Of a DNA stretch of 20,792 nt, positions 6,713 through 13,842 are shown one piece after another. The position numbers and the translations under genes are program-made. A model generated the notes under the pieces. It was not told the DNA's origin. It saw only the letters and a program-made list of their open reading frames with translations, and ran no database searches. The DNA comes from Pseudomonadaceae bacterium UBA836 (GTDB lineage Bacteria > Pseudomonadota > Gammaproteobacteria > Pseudomonadales > Pseudomonadaceae): assembly GCA_002296055.1 (NCBI GenBank), contig DBHE01000158.1, positions 1-20,792 of the forward strand. Reading direction: 5' to 3'. Positions within the stretch are counted from its first letter, which is position 1. Every line of letters begins with the position of its first letter.

Positions 6713-8164
6713 TTACACCAGCTCTTCGCCTACGTGCAGCAGCTTCATGGAGTTGGTGCCGCCACGGGAGTTATAGACGTCGCCCTTGGTCAGGATGACC
6801 CAGTCACCCGGCTGCACATGGCCTGCGGCCAGCAGCCGGTTGACGGCTTGCTGGTTGATCTCGCTGGAGGGCAGCTCCGCCGGGTTGAACGGGATGGCCT
6901 GCACACCGCGCATCAGCGTGACCCGACCCAGTGTCTGGGCGTTGGGCGACAGCGCGAAGATCGGCAGGTGCGAGCGGATACGCGACATGATCAGCGGGGT
7001 GTAGCCGCTCTCGGTCAGGGTGATGATCGCGGTCACGCCCGGGAAGTGGTTGCCGGCATACATGGCGGCCAGTGCCACGGTTTCATCACAGCGCTCGAAG
7101 GTCTGGTAAAGGCGGTGGCCGGACTTCTTGCTGACCGGCTGCTTTTCGGCGCCTAAGCAAACGCGGCTCATGGCGCGCACTGCTTCGACCGGGTAATCGC
7201 CGGCGGCGCTTTCGGCTGACAGCATGACCGCATCGGTGTAGTCCAGCGCGGCGTTGGCGACGTCGGATACCTCAGCGCGGGTCGGCATGGGGCTGGCAAT
7301 CATGGATTCCATCATCTGGGTGGCGGTGATCACGACCTTGTTCTGCTTGCGAGCACGGCTGATGATGTGCTTCTGGATACCGACCAGCTCGGCGTCGCCA
7401 ATCTCCACGCCCAGGTCGCCACGGGCAACCATGACGGCGTCGCTTGCCTGAATCAGGCCGTCGAGTGCCTCGTCATCGGCAACCGCTTCGGCGCGCTCGA
7501 TCTTGGCCACCAGCCAGGCGTCGGATTCGGCATCACGCAGCAGCTTGCGCGCCAGTTCCATGTCGGCGGCGTCACGCGGGAAGGAGACCGCTACGTATTC
7601 CATCTGCAGTTCGGCGGCGAGGTTGATGTCGGCGCGGTCCTTGTCGGTCAGTGCAGCAGCAGACAGGCCGCCACCACGGCGGTTGATGCCCTTGTTGTTG
7701 GACAGCGGGCCACCGGTGGTGACGCGACAGCGCACTTCATCGCGGCCGACACTCTCAACCTGCAGCACCACGCGACCATCGTCCAGCAGTAGCTCGTCAC
7801 CGGCGCGGCAGTCCTTGACCAGGTCCGGGTAGTCCAGACCTACGACGTCTTGGTTGCCGTCTTCCAGTCCGTGAGTGGTGGACAGGCGGAAGTGGTCTCC
7901 CACATCCAGGCTGATTGGGCCGTCGGCAAACCGTCCGATGCGAATTTTTGGGCCCTGTAGGTCGCCTAGCAGGGCTACGTGCTGACCGTTCTCGGCAGCA
8001 ATTTCGCGCACCAGACGGGCGCGCTGGCGGTGCTCGTCTGCGCTGCCGTGGGAGAAGTTCAATCGGGCCACGTTCATGCCAGCGTTAATCAGCTCGGCAA
8101 TACGTTCCGGGCTGCTACTGGCGGGCCCGAGGGTGGCAACGATCTTGGTGCGGCGCAATGACAT
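6713..8164 (-). CDS. pykA: Pyruvate kinase (PykA type)
   Basis: This 483-residue enzyme converts phosphoenolpyruvate and ADP to pyruvate and ATP, the last step of glycolysis and the ED route. The N-terminal RRTKIVATLGPAS and the substrate segment ARLNFSHGS (33-41) are present. The active-site K221-I-E223 lies in VAKIERAEAV, and the metal/phosphate segment is ARGDLGVE (247-254). ATQMMESM and MLSAESAAGDYP follow. I set the ATG at 8162-8164, which gives the usual family N-terminus and has AAGGAC just upstream; the frame stays open to 8491 inside edd on the other strand, but that extension is not credible. Length equals P. aeruginosa PykA (483) from memory. It is divergent from edd with 93 nt between the start codons, so both ends of the lower ED pathway share one control region. 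Confidence 0.95.
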   Translation of the reverse strand: MSLRRTKIVATLGPASSSPERIAELINAGMNVARLNFSHGSADEHRQRARLVREIAAENGQHVALLGDLQGPKIRIGRFADGPISLDVGDHFRLSTTHGLEDGNQDVVGLDYPDLVKDCRAGDELLLDDGRVVLQVESVGRDEVRCRVTTGGPLSNNKGINRRGGGLSAAALTDKDRADINLAAELQMEYVAVSFPRDAADMELARKLLRDAESDAWLVAKIERAEAVADDEALDGLIQASDAVMVARGDLGVEIGDAELVGIQKHIISRARKQNKVVITATQMMESMIASPMPTRAEVSDVANAALDYTDAVMLSAESAAGDYPVEAVRAMSRVCLGAEKQPVSKKSGHRLYQTFERCDETVALAAMYAGNHFPGVTAIITLTESGYTPLIMSRIRSHLPIFALSPNAQTLGRVTLMRGVQAIPFNPAELPSSEINQQAVNRLLAAGHVQPGDWVILTKGDVYNSRGGTNSMKLLHVGEELV

Positions 8165-8257
8165 GCAAAGGTCCTTGTTCGGTGGGTTTTGGCTGCGCCC
8201 TACAATAGACCATAATGCCGTTGAACGGGTAGGTTGACAGTGAACGGAGCGGTAGTC
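8165..8257. promoter_or_regulatory. Divergent promoter region pykA / edd
   Basis: These 93 nt must carry the promoters for pyruvate kinase (-) and the edd operon (+). The plus strand has TTCGGT and, 17 nt downstream, TACAAT near 8202, a weak sigma-70 pair. The edd ribosome binding site is GGAG, 8 nt before the ATG at 8258. I searched by eye for the Pseudomonas HexR operator (TTGT-N7/8-ACAA) and found none. A TTGT and an ACAA are both present, but about 25 nt apart. Confidence 0.3.
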
Positions 8258-10066
8258 ATGCACCCTGAGGTAATGGCGGTAACAGAGCGGTTGCGCGCGC
8301 GCAGTCGCGTTTCCAGGGCGGCCTATCTGGCGCAGATGGCCCAGGCGCCGGCAGGGCGCAGCGGCTTGTCCTGCGGCAATCTGGCCCACGGCATGGCGGC
8401 CTGCCCGGCGCAGGACAAGGATCGTATCCGGCTGATCGACCAGGTCAACGTTGGTATGGTCAGCGCCTATAACGACATGTTGTCGGCACATCAGCCCTAT
8501 GAGCGCTATCCGCAGCTGCTGCGTGAATACCTGAGAAGCATCGGTGCCACCGGCCAGGTGGCAGGCGGCGTGCCGGCTATGTGCGATGGTGTAACCCAGG
8601 GCGAGCCAGGGATGGAGCTATCGCTGGCCAGCCGCGATGTCATTGCCATGGGCACGGCGGTGGCGTTGTCGCACAACATGTTCAATGGCGTCTTGTGCTT
8701 TGGCATCTGCGACAAGATCGTGCCTGGGCTGCTGCTCGGCGCGCTACGCTTTGGCCATCTGCCGGTTGTCTTTGTGCCCTCCGGCCCAATGCCGAGCGGT
8801 TTGGCAAATAGTGAGAAGGTGCGCGTGCGTCAGTTGTACGCCGAGGGCAAGGTGGATCGTGAACAGCTGCTGGCTGCCGAGAGCGCCTCGTATCACAGCC
8901 CCGGCACGTGCACCTTCTACGGCACCGCCAACACCAACCAGATGCTGCTGGAAGCCATGGGCCTGCAACTGCCGGGCGCGTCCTTTGTGGCGCCAGATAC
9001 GCCGCTGCGTGACGCCCTTAGCAAGGCGGCTGCCAAGGCTGCGGTGTCCTTGGCGAGGGCGGGGCAGGGCAGTCTGTGTCAGGTGCTGGATGAACGGGCG
9101 TTGATCAACGCCGTGGTAATGCTGCTGGCGACCGGTGGCTCAACCAACCTGACGCTGCATCTGGTGGCCATTGGTCAGGCAGCTGGCTTGCAACTGCGTT
9201 GGCAGGATATGGCAGACCTGTCACAGGTGGTGCCGACGCTCGCGCACATTTACCCCAGCGGCAAGGCAGATATTAACCAGTTTCAGGCCGCTGGCGGTAC
9301 CGCCTGGCTGTTTCGCGAGCTGCTGGCGGCGGGGCTGTTACATGAAGAGGTAGATACCGTCGCGGGCGCCGGGTTGGCGCGCTACTGCCAGGAGCCTTAT
9401 CTGCTCGATGGTGAACTTGCCTGGCGCGATGGTCCGCAGCAAAGCCTGGACGATAGCGTACTGCGGCCGATCAGTGCGCCTTTCGCCGCTGATGGCGGCC
9501 TGCGTATGCTTGATGGCGAGCTGGGGCGTGGCGTGGTCAAGGTGTCGGCCGTGGCGCCGGAGCATCGTCGGGTAACCGCGCCGTGCCGCGTTTTCGATAG
9601 TCAGGAAGCCTTTGTCGCGGCCTTTGAGGCCGGTGAGCTGGCCCGCGACGTCATTGCGGTGGTGCGCTTTCAGGGGCCGGCAGCAAACGGCATGCCTGAG
9701 TTGCATCGGTTGATGCCCTACCTGGGCGCGCTCCAGGATCGTGGTCACCGAGTCGCATTGGTGACCGATGGCCGACTATCCGGCGCCTCGGGCAAGGTGC
9801 CGGCGGCTATTCATTTGTGCCCTGAGGCACTGGAGGGTGGCGCCATCGCGCGCTTGCGAGATGGCGATGTGCTCAGCCTTGATGCCGAGGCCGGCACCTT
9901 ACAGGTCGACGCGGCTGGCTGGCAGCAGCGCGATGCGGCATCTTGCCCGCAGACGGTGCGCCGGGGCTGGGGCCGTGAGCTCTTTGCGTTCATGCGGGCG
10001 CAAGCCAGCTCGGCGGAGCTGGGTGCCAGTGTCTTTACCGCCGGACTGCAGGATGCGGATCAGTGA
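8258..10066 (+). CDS. edd: Phosphogluconate dehydratase (Entner-Doudoroff pathway)
   Basis: This 602-residue iron-sulfur enzyme dehydrates 6-phosphogluconate to 2-keto-3-deoxy-6-phosphogluconate (KDPG). It belongs to the IlvD/EDD family. C109 lies in [17 protein letters not shown]151 in GICDKIVPG and C218 in [14 protein letters not shown]151 and C218 have the same spacing (67) as the E. coli Edd cluster cysteines as I recall them. [12 protein letters not shown] at 71-82 is typical. I chose the ATG at 8258 (MHPEV, the family start) over an upstream in-frame TTG at 8234, because GGAG lies 8 nt before it. Family members are about 603-608 residues. It overlaps pgl by 4 nt (GTGA) and heads a three-gene ED operon. 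Confidence 0.95.
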   Translation: MHPEVMAVTERLRARSRVSRAAYLAQMAQAPAGRSGLSCGNLAHGMAACPAQDKDRIRLIDQVNVGMVSAYNDMLSAHQPYERYPQLLREYLRSIGATGQVAGGVPAMCDGVTQGEPGMELSLASRDVIAMGTAVALSHNMFNGVLCFGICDKIVPGLLLGALRFGHLPVVFVPSGPMPSGLANSEKVRVRQLYAEGKVDREQLLAAESASYHSPGTCTFYGTANTNQMLLEAMGLQLPGASFVAPDTPLRDALSKAAAKAAVSLARAGQGSLCQVLDERALINAVVMLLATGGSTNLTLHLVAIGQAAGLQLRWQDMADLSQVVPTLAHIYPSGKADINQFQAAGGTAWLFRELLAAGLLHEEVDTVAGAGLARYCQEPYLLDGELAWRDGPQQSLDDSVLRPISAPFAADGGLRMLDGELGRGVVKVSAVAPEHRRVTAPCRVFDSQEAFVAAFEAGELARDVIAVVRFQGPAANGMPELHRLMPYLGALQDRGHRVALVTDGRLSGASGKVPAAIHLCPEALEGGAIARLRDGDVLSLDAEAGTLQVDAAGWQQRDAASCPQTVRRGWGRELFAFMRAQASSAELGASVFTAGLQDADQ

Positions 10067-10779
10067 GTAGCGCACTGCTGGCCGCACTGCGCGAACGTGG
10101 CGTTGGCTGGGTGCAGACACCGTCGCCGGCGGCGCAGGCGCGCGTGCTGGCCGAATCCGTGGCGATGTCGCTACGCGAGGCCCAGGCAGCGCGCGGGCAG
10201 GCCAGGCTGGCCTTGTCCGGCGGTCGCAGCCCCATCCCTTTTCTCAAGGCGCTGGCATGCCATGTGCTTGAGTGGGAGCAGGTCAAACTGACTCTGGTCG
10301 ATGAGCGGTGGGTGGCCGCTGATCAATCTGAGAGTAACGAGCGATTGTTGCGCAGGCATCTGCAGCCGGTGTTTGACCGGTTGCAGTGGCAGGCGTTGTA
10401 TCAGGGCGATAGCCCTGCGCAGGACGCGGCGCTGGCGGATAATGCGCTGGCTCGCTGGACGCCTCTGGATGTTGTGGTTCTGGGTATGGGGTTGGATGGC
10501 CACACCGCCTCGCTGTTTCCCCGCCAACCGCAGTTAAGCCAATGGCTAGAGCCCGACGCTGGCGCATTATGCGCGGCGACACTGGCGGCAGATGGATCGC
10601 CAAGGTTGACCCTGACCGGGCGTGCGTTACACTCCGCGCGCCGTCAGCTACTGGCGATCAGCGGCGAGCAGAAATTGCAGGTTTTGATCGGGGCGCTGGA
10701 GCGCGACCCGCTGGATTGCCCGATAGCGGCGTTTTTGCACGCGCCGCTGGAAATTCACTATTGCCTGGACCAAGCCTGA
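10063..10779 (+). CDS. pgl: 6-phosphogluconolactonase (DevB/SOL type)
   Basis: This 238-residue enzyme hydrolyses 6-phosphogluconolactone to 6-phosphogluconate, the step before Edd. Family motifs are [11 protein letters not shown] (51-61), TLVDERWV (77-84) and [13 protein letters not shown] (141-153). The start is a GTG at 10063-10065 that overlaps the edd TGA in the sequence GTGA, with AGGAT upstream; this arrangement implies translational coupling. In P. aeruginosa, pgl sits with zwf and eda. Here it is coupled to edd, and zwf is absent from the window. Confidence 0.95.
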   Translation: MSSALLAALRERGVGWVQTPSPAAQARVLAESVAMSLREAQAARGQARLALSGGRSPIPFLKALACHVLEWEQVKLTLVDERWVAADQSESNERLLRRHLQPVFDRLQWQALYQGDSPAQDAALADNALARWTPLDVVVLGMGLDGHTASLFPRQPQLSQWLEPDAGALCAATLAADGSPRLTLTGRALHSARRQLLAISGEQKLQVLIGALERDPLDCPIAAFLHAPLEIHYCLDQA

Positions 10780-10787
10780 GGACACTG

Positions 10788-11459
10788 ATGTCGCTGCCTG
10801 AAAAGACCCGTTTGCTCGATAGCCTGTTCGCCGACTGCCGTCTGTTGCCGTTGCTGAATATCGAGCGTATGGCAGACGTGCTACCGCTGGCCGATGCCTT
10901 GAGTGCCGGTGGTATCAACACGCTGGAAATCACCCTGCGCACGCCGCTCGGCATTGACGCTATCGCCCTGTTGCGAGCTGAGCGCCCGTCACTGACGGTG
11001 GGGGCCGGCACTGTGTTGGACGCTAGCCAGTTTGCCGCTGTGCAGGCCGCTGGCGCTGCCTTTGTCGTGACGCCGGGCGTTACCCAGGAACTGCTGGAAC
11101 TGGGCTGTGACGCTCAGATCCCCCTGCTGCCGGGGATCGCCACAGCATCTGAACTCATGCAGGGGTATCGGCTTGGTTACCGTCGTTTCAAGGTTTTTCC
11201 GGCAGAGATAGCGGGCGGAGTTGGCCTGCTGAAGGCCTTTGCCGGCCCATTTCGCGACGCGGCGTTTTGCCCCACGGGCGGGGTGACGGCCGACAACCTT
11301 CGCGCTTATCTGACGCTGCCGAATGTGATGGCGGCAGGCGGCAGTTGGATAGCGCCGCCACAGCTGATCGCGGCGGGGCGCTGGCAGGAGATTACCGCGC
11401 TGGCCCAGGCAGCGGTCAGCGCTGGGCAGGCGGGTGAACGAAACGTCAACAGGCCCTAG
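10788..11459 (+). CDS. eda: KDPG aldolase
   Basis: This 223-residue class I aldolase splits KDPG into pyruvate and glyceraldehyde-3-phosphate. The Schiff-base lysine is K135 in FKVFPAE. The catalytic Glu is E47 in LEITLRT, with R51 after it. The phosphate-binding CPTGGVT segment is at 161-167. The ATG at 10788 has GAGGA 5 nt upstream and lies 8 nt after the pgl stop; an open frame back to 10542 is the out-of-frame overlap with pgl. The 2-keto-4-hydroxyglutarate activity of this family is possible too. Its TAG stop overlaps the stop of the convergent stress-protein gene. Confidence 0.95.
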   Translation: MSLPEKTRLLDSLFADCRLLPLLNIERMADVLPLADALSAGGINTLEITLRTPLGIDAIALLRAERPSLTVGAGTVLDASQFAAVQAAGAAFVVTPGVTQELLELGCDAQIPLLPGIATASELMQGYRLGYRRFKVFPAEIAGGVGLLKAFAGPFRDAAFCPTGGVTADNLRAYLTLPNVMAAGGSWIAPPQLIAAGRWQEITALAQAAVSAGQAGERNVNRP

Positions 11460-11471
11460 GGCTTGCTAGGG
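11454..11471. other. Palindrome holding both convergent stop codons of eda and the stress gene
   Basis: CCCTAG at 11454-11459 and CTAGGG at 11466-11471 form a 6-bp inverted repeat around a 6-nt loop. The CTAG core provides TAG for eda (11457-11459) and, on the other strand, TAG for the universal stress gene (11458-11456). The coding regions overlap by 4 nt. There is no T-tract, so this is not a standard intrinsic terminator. Confidence 0.6.
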
Positions 11472-12388
11472 TCGACGAAACCGTCTGGCTTGATAATCAG
11501 CAGGTCGCAGGGCGTGGCATCAATCAGCCGTTCGGCGGTGTGGCCGATCAGCGCGCTTTCCAGTCGTGAGCGCGATACCGCGCCCATGATCAGCAAGTCA
11601 ATCTTCTGCTCCTCGACAAAGCCCGGCAGGGCTTCTTCCGGATCCCCTTCAAGCAAATGAGACGTCACGCCCTCAGCCGGCGAGCGTGCCAGTAGCTGGC
11701 TGAAGGCGGTGGCGTGATGCTGTTTTACTTCCTTGGCGTAGCCTTCGTAGTCGGCAATCACGCTGGCGTCGAACACCATGGTGCGTGGCAGCGGTGTGTA
11801 GCAGTGAGCCAGGTGTAGCTGCGCTTTGAGTTGCTGACTGAGTTGGTAGCCGCACGCGACCAGCTTGTTGTCCAGCGCCGCGGGTTTGTCGGCGCTGTGC
11901 AGTGGGTCGACACTGGCGCACACCTGGCTGAGCGTGTTGTCGCCATGCTTGACCAGCCACAGCGGCACTTCGCAGTAGCGAATCAGCTGCCAGTCGGCGG
12001 CGCTCAGGAGCAGGCGCTTGAGCGGGTTGCGCTGGTGGCTGGTTTTCAGTACCAGATCGGGCCGACGGGCCTGCACTTCACGCAGCACATGGCGGTCCAG
12101 GCGCTTACCCCAGATTGCCGTGGTGTCGATTTGTACGCCTTTGCTGCGCAGCGGCGCGGCCAGCTGCTCCAGGTAGCTCTTGTGGTGGGCGAGCAGCGAT
12201 TCGCGTGCTTTTTCGAGGGCATGGGACTCAAACAACACGCCGCCGTCCAACGCTGGAATATAGTCGCAAAGCATCAGGGTGAGGCGTGCTTCGGTGTAGT
12301 GTTCAAGCAATTGTGCGGCGCGCTCCAGGGCCGGTTGTTGTTCCTCTCGGGTGGCATCTACCACTACGAGCATATGGCGAATGTCCAT
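11456..12388 (-). CDS. Double-domain universal stress protein (UspE-like)
   Basis: This 310-residue protein contains two UspA-like domains. Each begins with a beta strand (HMLVVVDAT at 5-13; a second strand near VCASVDPLHS at about 157-166). The second domain ends with G269-x2-S272-x9-G282-H-T284, close to the UspE version of the nucleotide-binding loop, followed by ATPCDLLIIKP. A tandem 310-residue layout matches E. coli UspE (316 residues). These cytoplasmic proteins help survival under starvation or anaerobic stress, but the mechanism is unclear. The ATG at 12386-12388 has AGGAG about 8 nt upstream. I saw no ANR/FNR box (TTGAT-N4-ATCAA) in the 145-nt upstream gap. From memory, PA4328 beside pykA in P. 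aeruginosa is a stress protein of this type; here the ED operon lies between them. Confidence 0.9.
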   Translation of the reverse strand: MDIRHMLVVVDATREEQQPALERAAQLLEHYTEARLTLMLCDYIPALDGGVLFESHALEKARESLLAHHKSYLEQLAAPLRSKGVQIDTTAIWGKRLDRHVLREVQARRPDLVLKTSHQRNPLKRLLLSAADWQLIRYCEVPLWLVKHGDNTLSQVCASVDPLHSADKPAALDNKLVACGYQLSQQLKAQLHLAHCYTPLPRTMVFDASVIADYEGYAKEVKQHHATAFSQLLARSPAEGVTSHLLEGDPEEALPGFVEEQKIDLLIMGAVSRSRLESALIGHTAERLIDATPCDLLIIKPDGFVDPSKP

Positions 12389-12435
12389 ACGGTTGACTCC
12401 TGTTGTCCAAGGCTCTGGTCGGGAACGTTCAGCCT

Positions 12436-12448
12436 AGCCAAGTTGGCT
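12436..12448. repeat. 13-bp perfect inverted repeat in the usp / lipoprotein divergent gap
   Basis: AGCCAA-G-TTGGCT is a perfect palindrome about a single central base. It lies between the divergent stress-protein and lipoprotein genes, 48 nt from the former start codon and 86 nt from the latter. A third TTGGCT-like unit overlaps its right edge. It could be an operator, but I recognise no regulator for it. Confidence 0.4.
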
Positions 12449-12533
12449 TGGCTTTGCACTGATCTGGGTCATGGCTTGGCGCGCTGCAGATCGGCGAGCA
12501 GCTGCCGATATAGAGCCATTAGCGGAGGTGAAT

Positions 12534-12908
12534 ATGAATAGATTCTGGCCAGTCGGAACCCTGGCTGTGGTGTTGAGCGGGTGTGCGTCGACCGCCTATA
12601 AGGGGCACCTGGATGACGCTTACCAGGCCTATGCCGAGGGCGACTGCAGTAAGGCAATGCTCGAGTTGTCTCGCACGGAGCGGGGCATCCGGTCACGGCC
12701 TTATCTGCAGCCGGAAATCTCGCTGCTGCGCGGTCAGTGCCTGGAACGGCAGTCGTTGTACCTGGATGCAATTCAGACGTACCGCTTCATGCTCGACAGC
12801 TATCCGTCCAGCGAATACAGCTACCGGGCAGCCGCACGGCTGGAGACCTTGCGTCAACTGGGGCATTACGATCCGGCCCGGCCGGTGCCGCCGCGCGCCG
12901 CCGATTGA
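12534..12908 (+). CDS. Small outer-membrane lipoprotein with TPR-like helices
   Basis: This 124-residue protein starts with a short lipoprotein signal (MNRFWPVGTLAVVLSGC). The lipobox is L-S-G-C with C17 as lipidated residue, followed by Ala, which favours outer-membrane sorting. The mature part is helical: segments at about 26-48, 59-72 and 75-107 follow TPR-like spacing (AYAEGDCSKAMLEL; SLYLDAIQTYRFMLDSYPSS). C38 and C69 could pair. The ATG at 12534 has a strong GGAGG 5 nt upstream; the open frame extends back to 12471 but that start is worse. It leads a same-strand series (DUF4124, PilZ, sbcB). The function is unknown; an envelope scaffold role is a guess. Confidence 0.8.
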   Translation: MNRFWPVGTLAVVLSGCASTAYKGHLDDAYQAYAEGDCSKAMLELSRTERGIRSRPYLQPEISLLRGQCLERQSLYLDAIQTYRFMLDSYPSSEYSYRAAARLETLRQLGHYDPARPVPPRAAD

Positions 12909-12912
12909 GCGC

Positions 12913-12941
12913 TTGGCTCGATAGTGGCCGTCCGCTATGCT
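12913..12941 (+). promoter_or_regulatory. Possible sigma-70 promoter before the DUF4124 gene
   Basis: TTGGCT (12913-12918) and TATGCT (12936-12941) are separated by exactly 17 nt, each matching the consensus at four of six positions. They lie in the 69-nt gap between the lipoprotein and the DUF4124 gene. The DUF4124-PilZ pair may thus have its own start as well as read-through. Confidence 0.35.
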
Positions 12942-12977
12942 CAGAGGCCTGTTCGTTCGATCGGGGTAAGCACATCC

Positions 12978-13400
12978 ATGCGCCTGCTTCTGCTGCTGCT
13001 CTGTTGTGGCGCCAGCCTGCCGCTGCACGCTGAGATCTACCGCTGGGTAGATGCCAACGGGCAAGTGCATTTTGGCGAGCGCGCCAGGCCCGGCGCTGAG
13101 GCGATTGAGGTGCGCCCCCAGGTGATCGAGCGAGATCAGCACGTGCGTGATGGTGAGGCCGATATGCAGCGGCTCCTGGAGGTGCGTGCCGCTGAGCGCG
13201 AGCAACGCAATGCCCAGTTGGCCGCACGTCGGCAGCAACAGGCGGCGCGCTGCCAGCAATTGCGCCAGCGACTGGCTGATTTTCAGCGCCGTACCTATTG
13301 GTATGAAGAGGATGCTCAAGGTAAGCGGGTAGAGGTCAGCCCTGCGCGCGTGCGCGAGGCCGAGGCGGCGGTCCGCCAACAGATTGCCGAGCAGTGCTGA
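12978..13400 (+). CDS. Secreted DUF4124-domain protein
   Basis: This 140-residue protein has a signal peptide at residues 1-18 (a run of leucines, then LPLHA, with cleavage likely before EIYRW). The DUF4124 core follows: EIYRWVDANGQVHFGERA at 19-36. A Gln/Arg/Glu-rich helical stretch (about 60-105) may form a coiled coil. Two cysteines remain in the mature part, C92 and the last residue C140, and could form a disulfide in the periplasm. DUF4124 proteins are common in Pseudomonas envelopes and have no established biochemical role. The ATG at 12978 is chosen because it opens the signal peptide; the ribosome binding site (GGGGTAAG) is weak. The stop is 1 nt before the PilZ ATG. Confidence 0.85.
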   Translation: MRLLLLLLCCGASLPLHAEIYRWVDANGQVHFGERARPGAEAIEVRPQVIERDQHVRDGEADMQRLLEVRAAEREQRNAQLAARRQQQAARCQQLRQRLADFQRRTYWYEEDAQGKRVEVSPARVREAEAAVRQQIAEQC

Positions 13401-13401
13401 G

Positions 13402-13797
13402 ATGCAATTGCTGCCCGGCTCCGACCCCATACCCACGCCAGAACAGCGGCGCATACCGCGTCATCAGCTCAGTGCCTATCTGGCGGTGATCAACAGTCTG
13501 ACCGGGCGGCCGTTTGGCTACATTGGCAACTTGTCCCCCCACGGCGTCATGTTGATTTGCGCGTTGCCGGTCATGCTCAATGAGGAATACCACCTGGAGC
13601 TGCATCTTCCCGAGATGAGTGCCAAGGAGTATCCCCGTGTCATTCGGTTTCGTGCGCGCAGTCGCTGGTGTCGTGCTGATGTTGCGCCCGGCCATTACGA
13701 TTGTGGGTTCAGCATCAGCCATAACCGCGAGGCCTTCGCCGGGCTTGCCAGAGCGTTGCAGCGTTACTTCACGTTCGGCGACTTTACGGGTGCCTGA
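13402..13797 (+). CDS. PilZ-domain cyclic di-GMP receptor
   Basis: This 131-residue protein is a single PilZ domain. The cyclic di-GMP motifs are complete: R16-x3-R20 (RRIPR) and N43-x-S45-x2-G48 (NLSPHG). They are followed by a beta barrel and a C-terminal helix (REAFAGLARALQRYF). It should bind cyclic di-GMP and act through an unknown partner. The ATG at 13402 follows the DUF4124 TGA after a single nucleotide (TGA-G-ATG). A TTG at 13384 in frame is a less likely start. From memory, P. aeruginosa has a PilZ protein in this genomic neighbourhood (PA4324). The tight coupling to a secreted protein suggests an envelope role. The diguanylate cyclase and the HD-GYP enzyme of the window are about 9 kb and 4 kb away. 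Confidence 0.88.
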   Translation: MQLLPGSDPIPTPEQRRIPRHQLSAYLAVINSLTGRPFGYIGNLSPHGVMLICALPVMLNEEYHLELHLPEMSAKEYPRVIRFRARSRWCRADVAPGHYDCGFSISHNREAFAGLARALQRYFTFGDFTGA

Positions 13798-13842
13798 CGC
13801 GGTAAGGTGCGTTACCCTGCCGCTTTGCCAGCAGGGGGACAC

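Noticed and set aside
6233..7156. 307-residue plus-strand open frame across doxX and pykA
   Set aside because: It runs antisense through two recognised genes and the gap between them, and shows no family features.
8174..8207. HexR site formed by TTGT and ACAA near edd
   Set aside because: The two half-sites are about 25 nt apart instead of 7 or 8.
8165..8491. N-terminal extension of pyruvate kinase up to 8491
   Set aside because: It would overlap the start of edd. The family N-terminus and a ribosome binding site both lie at 8164.
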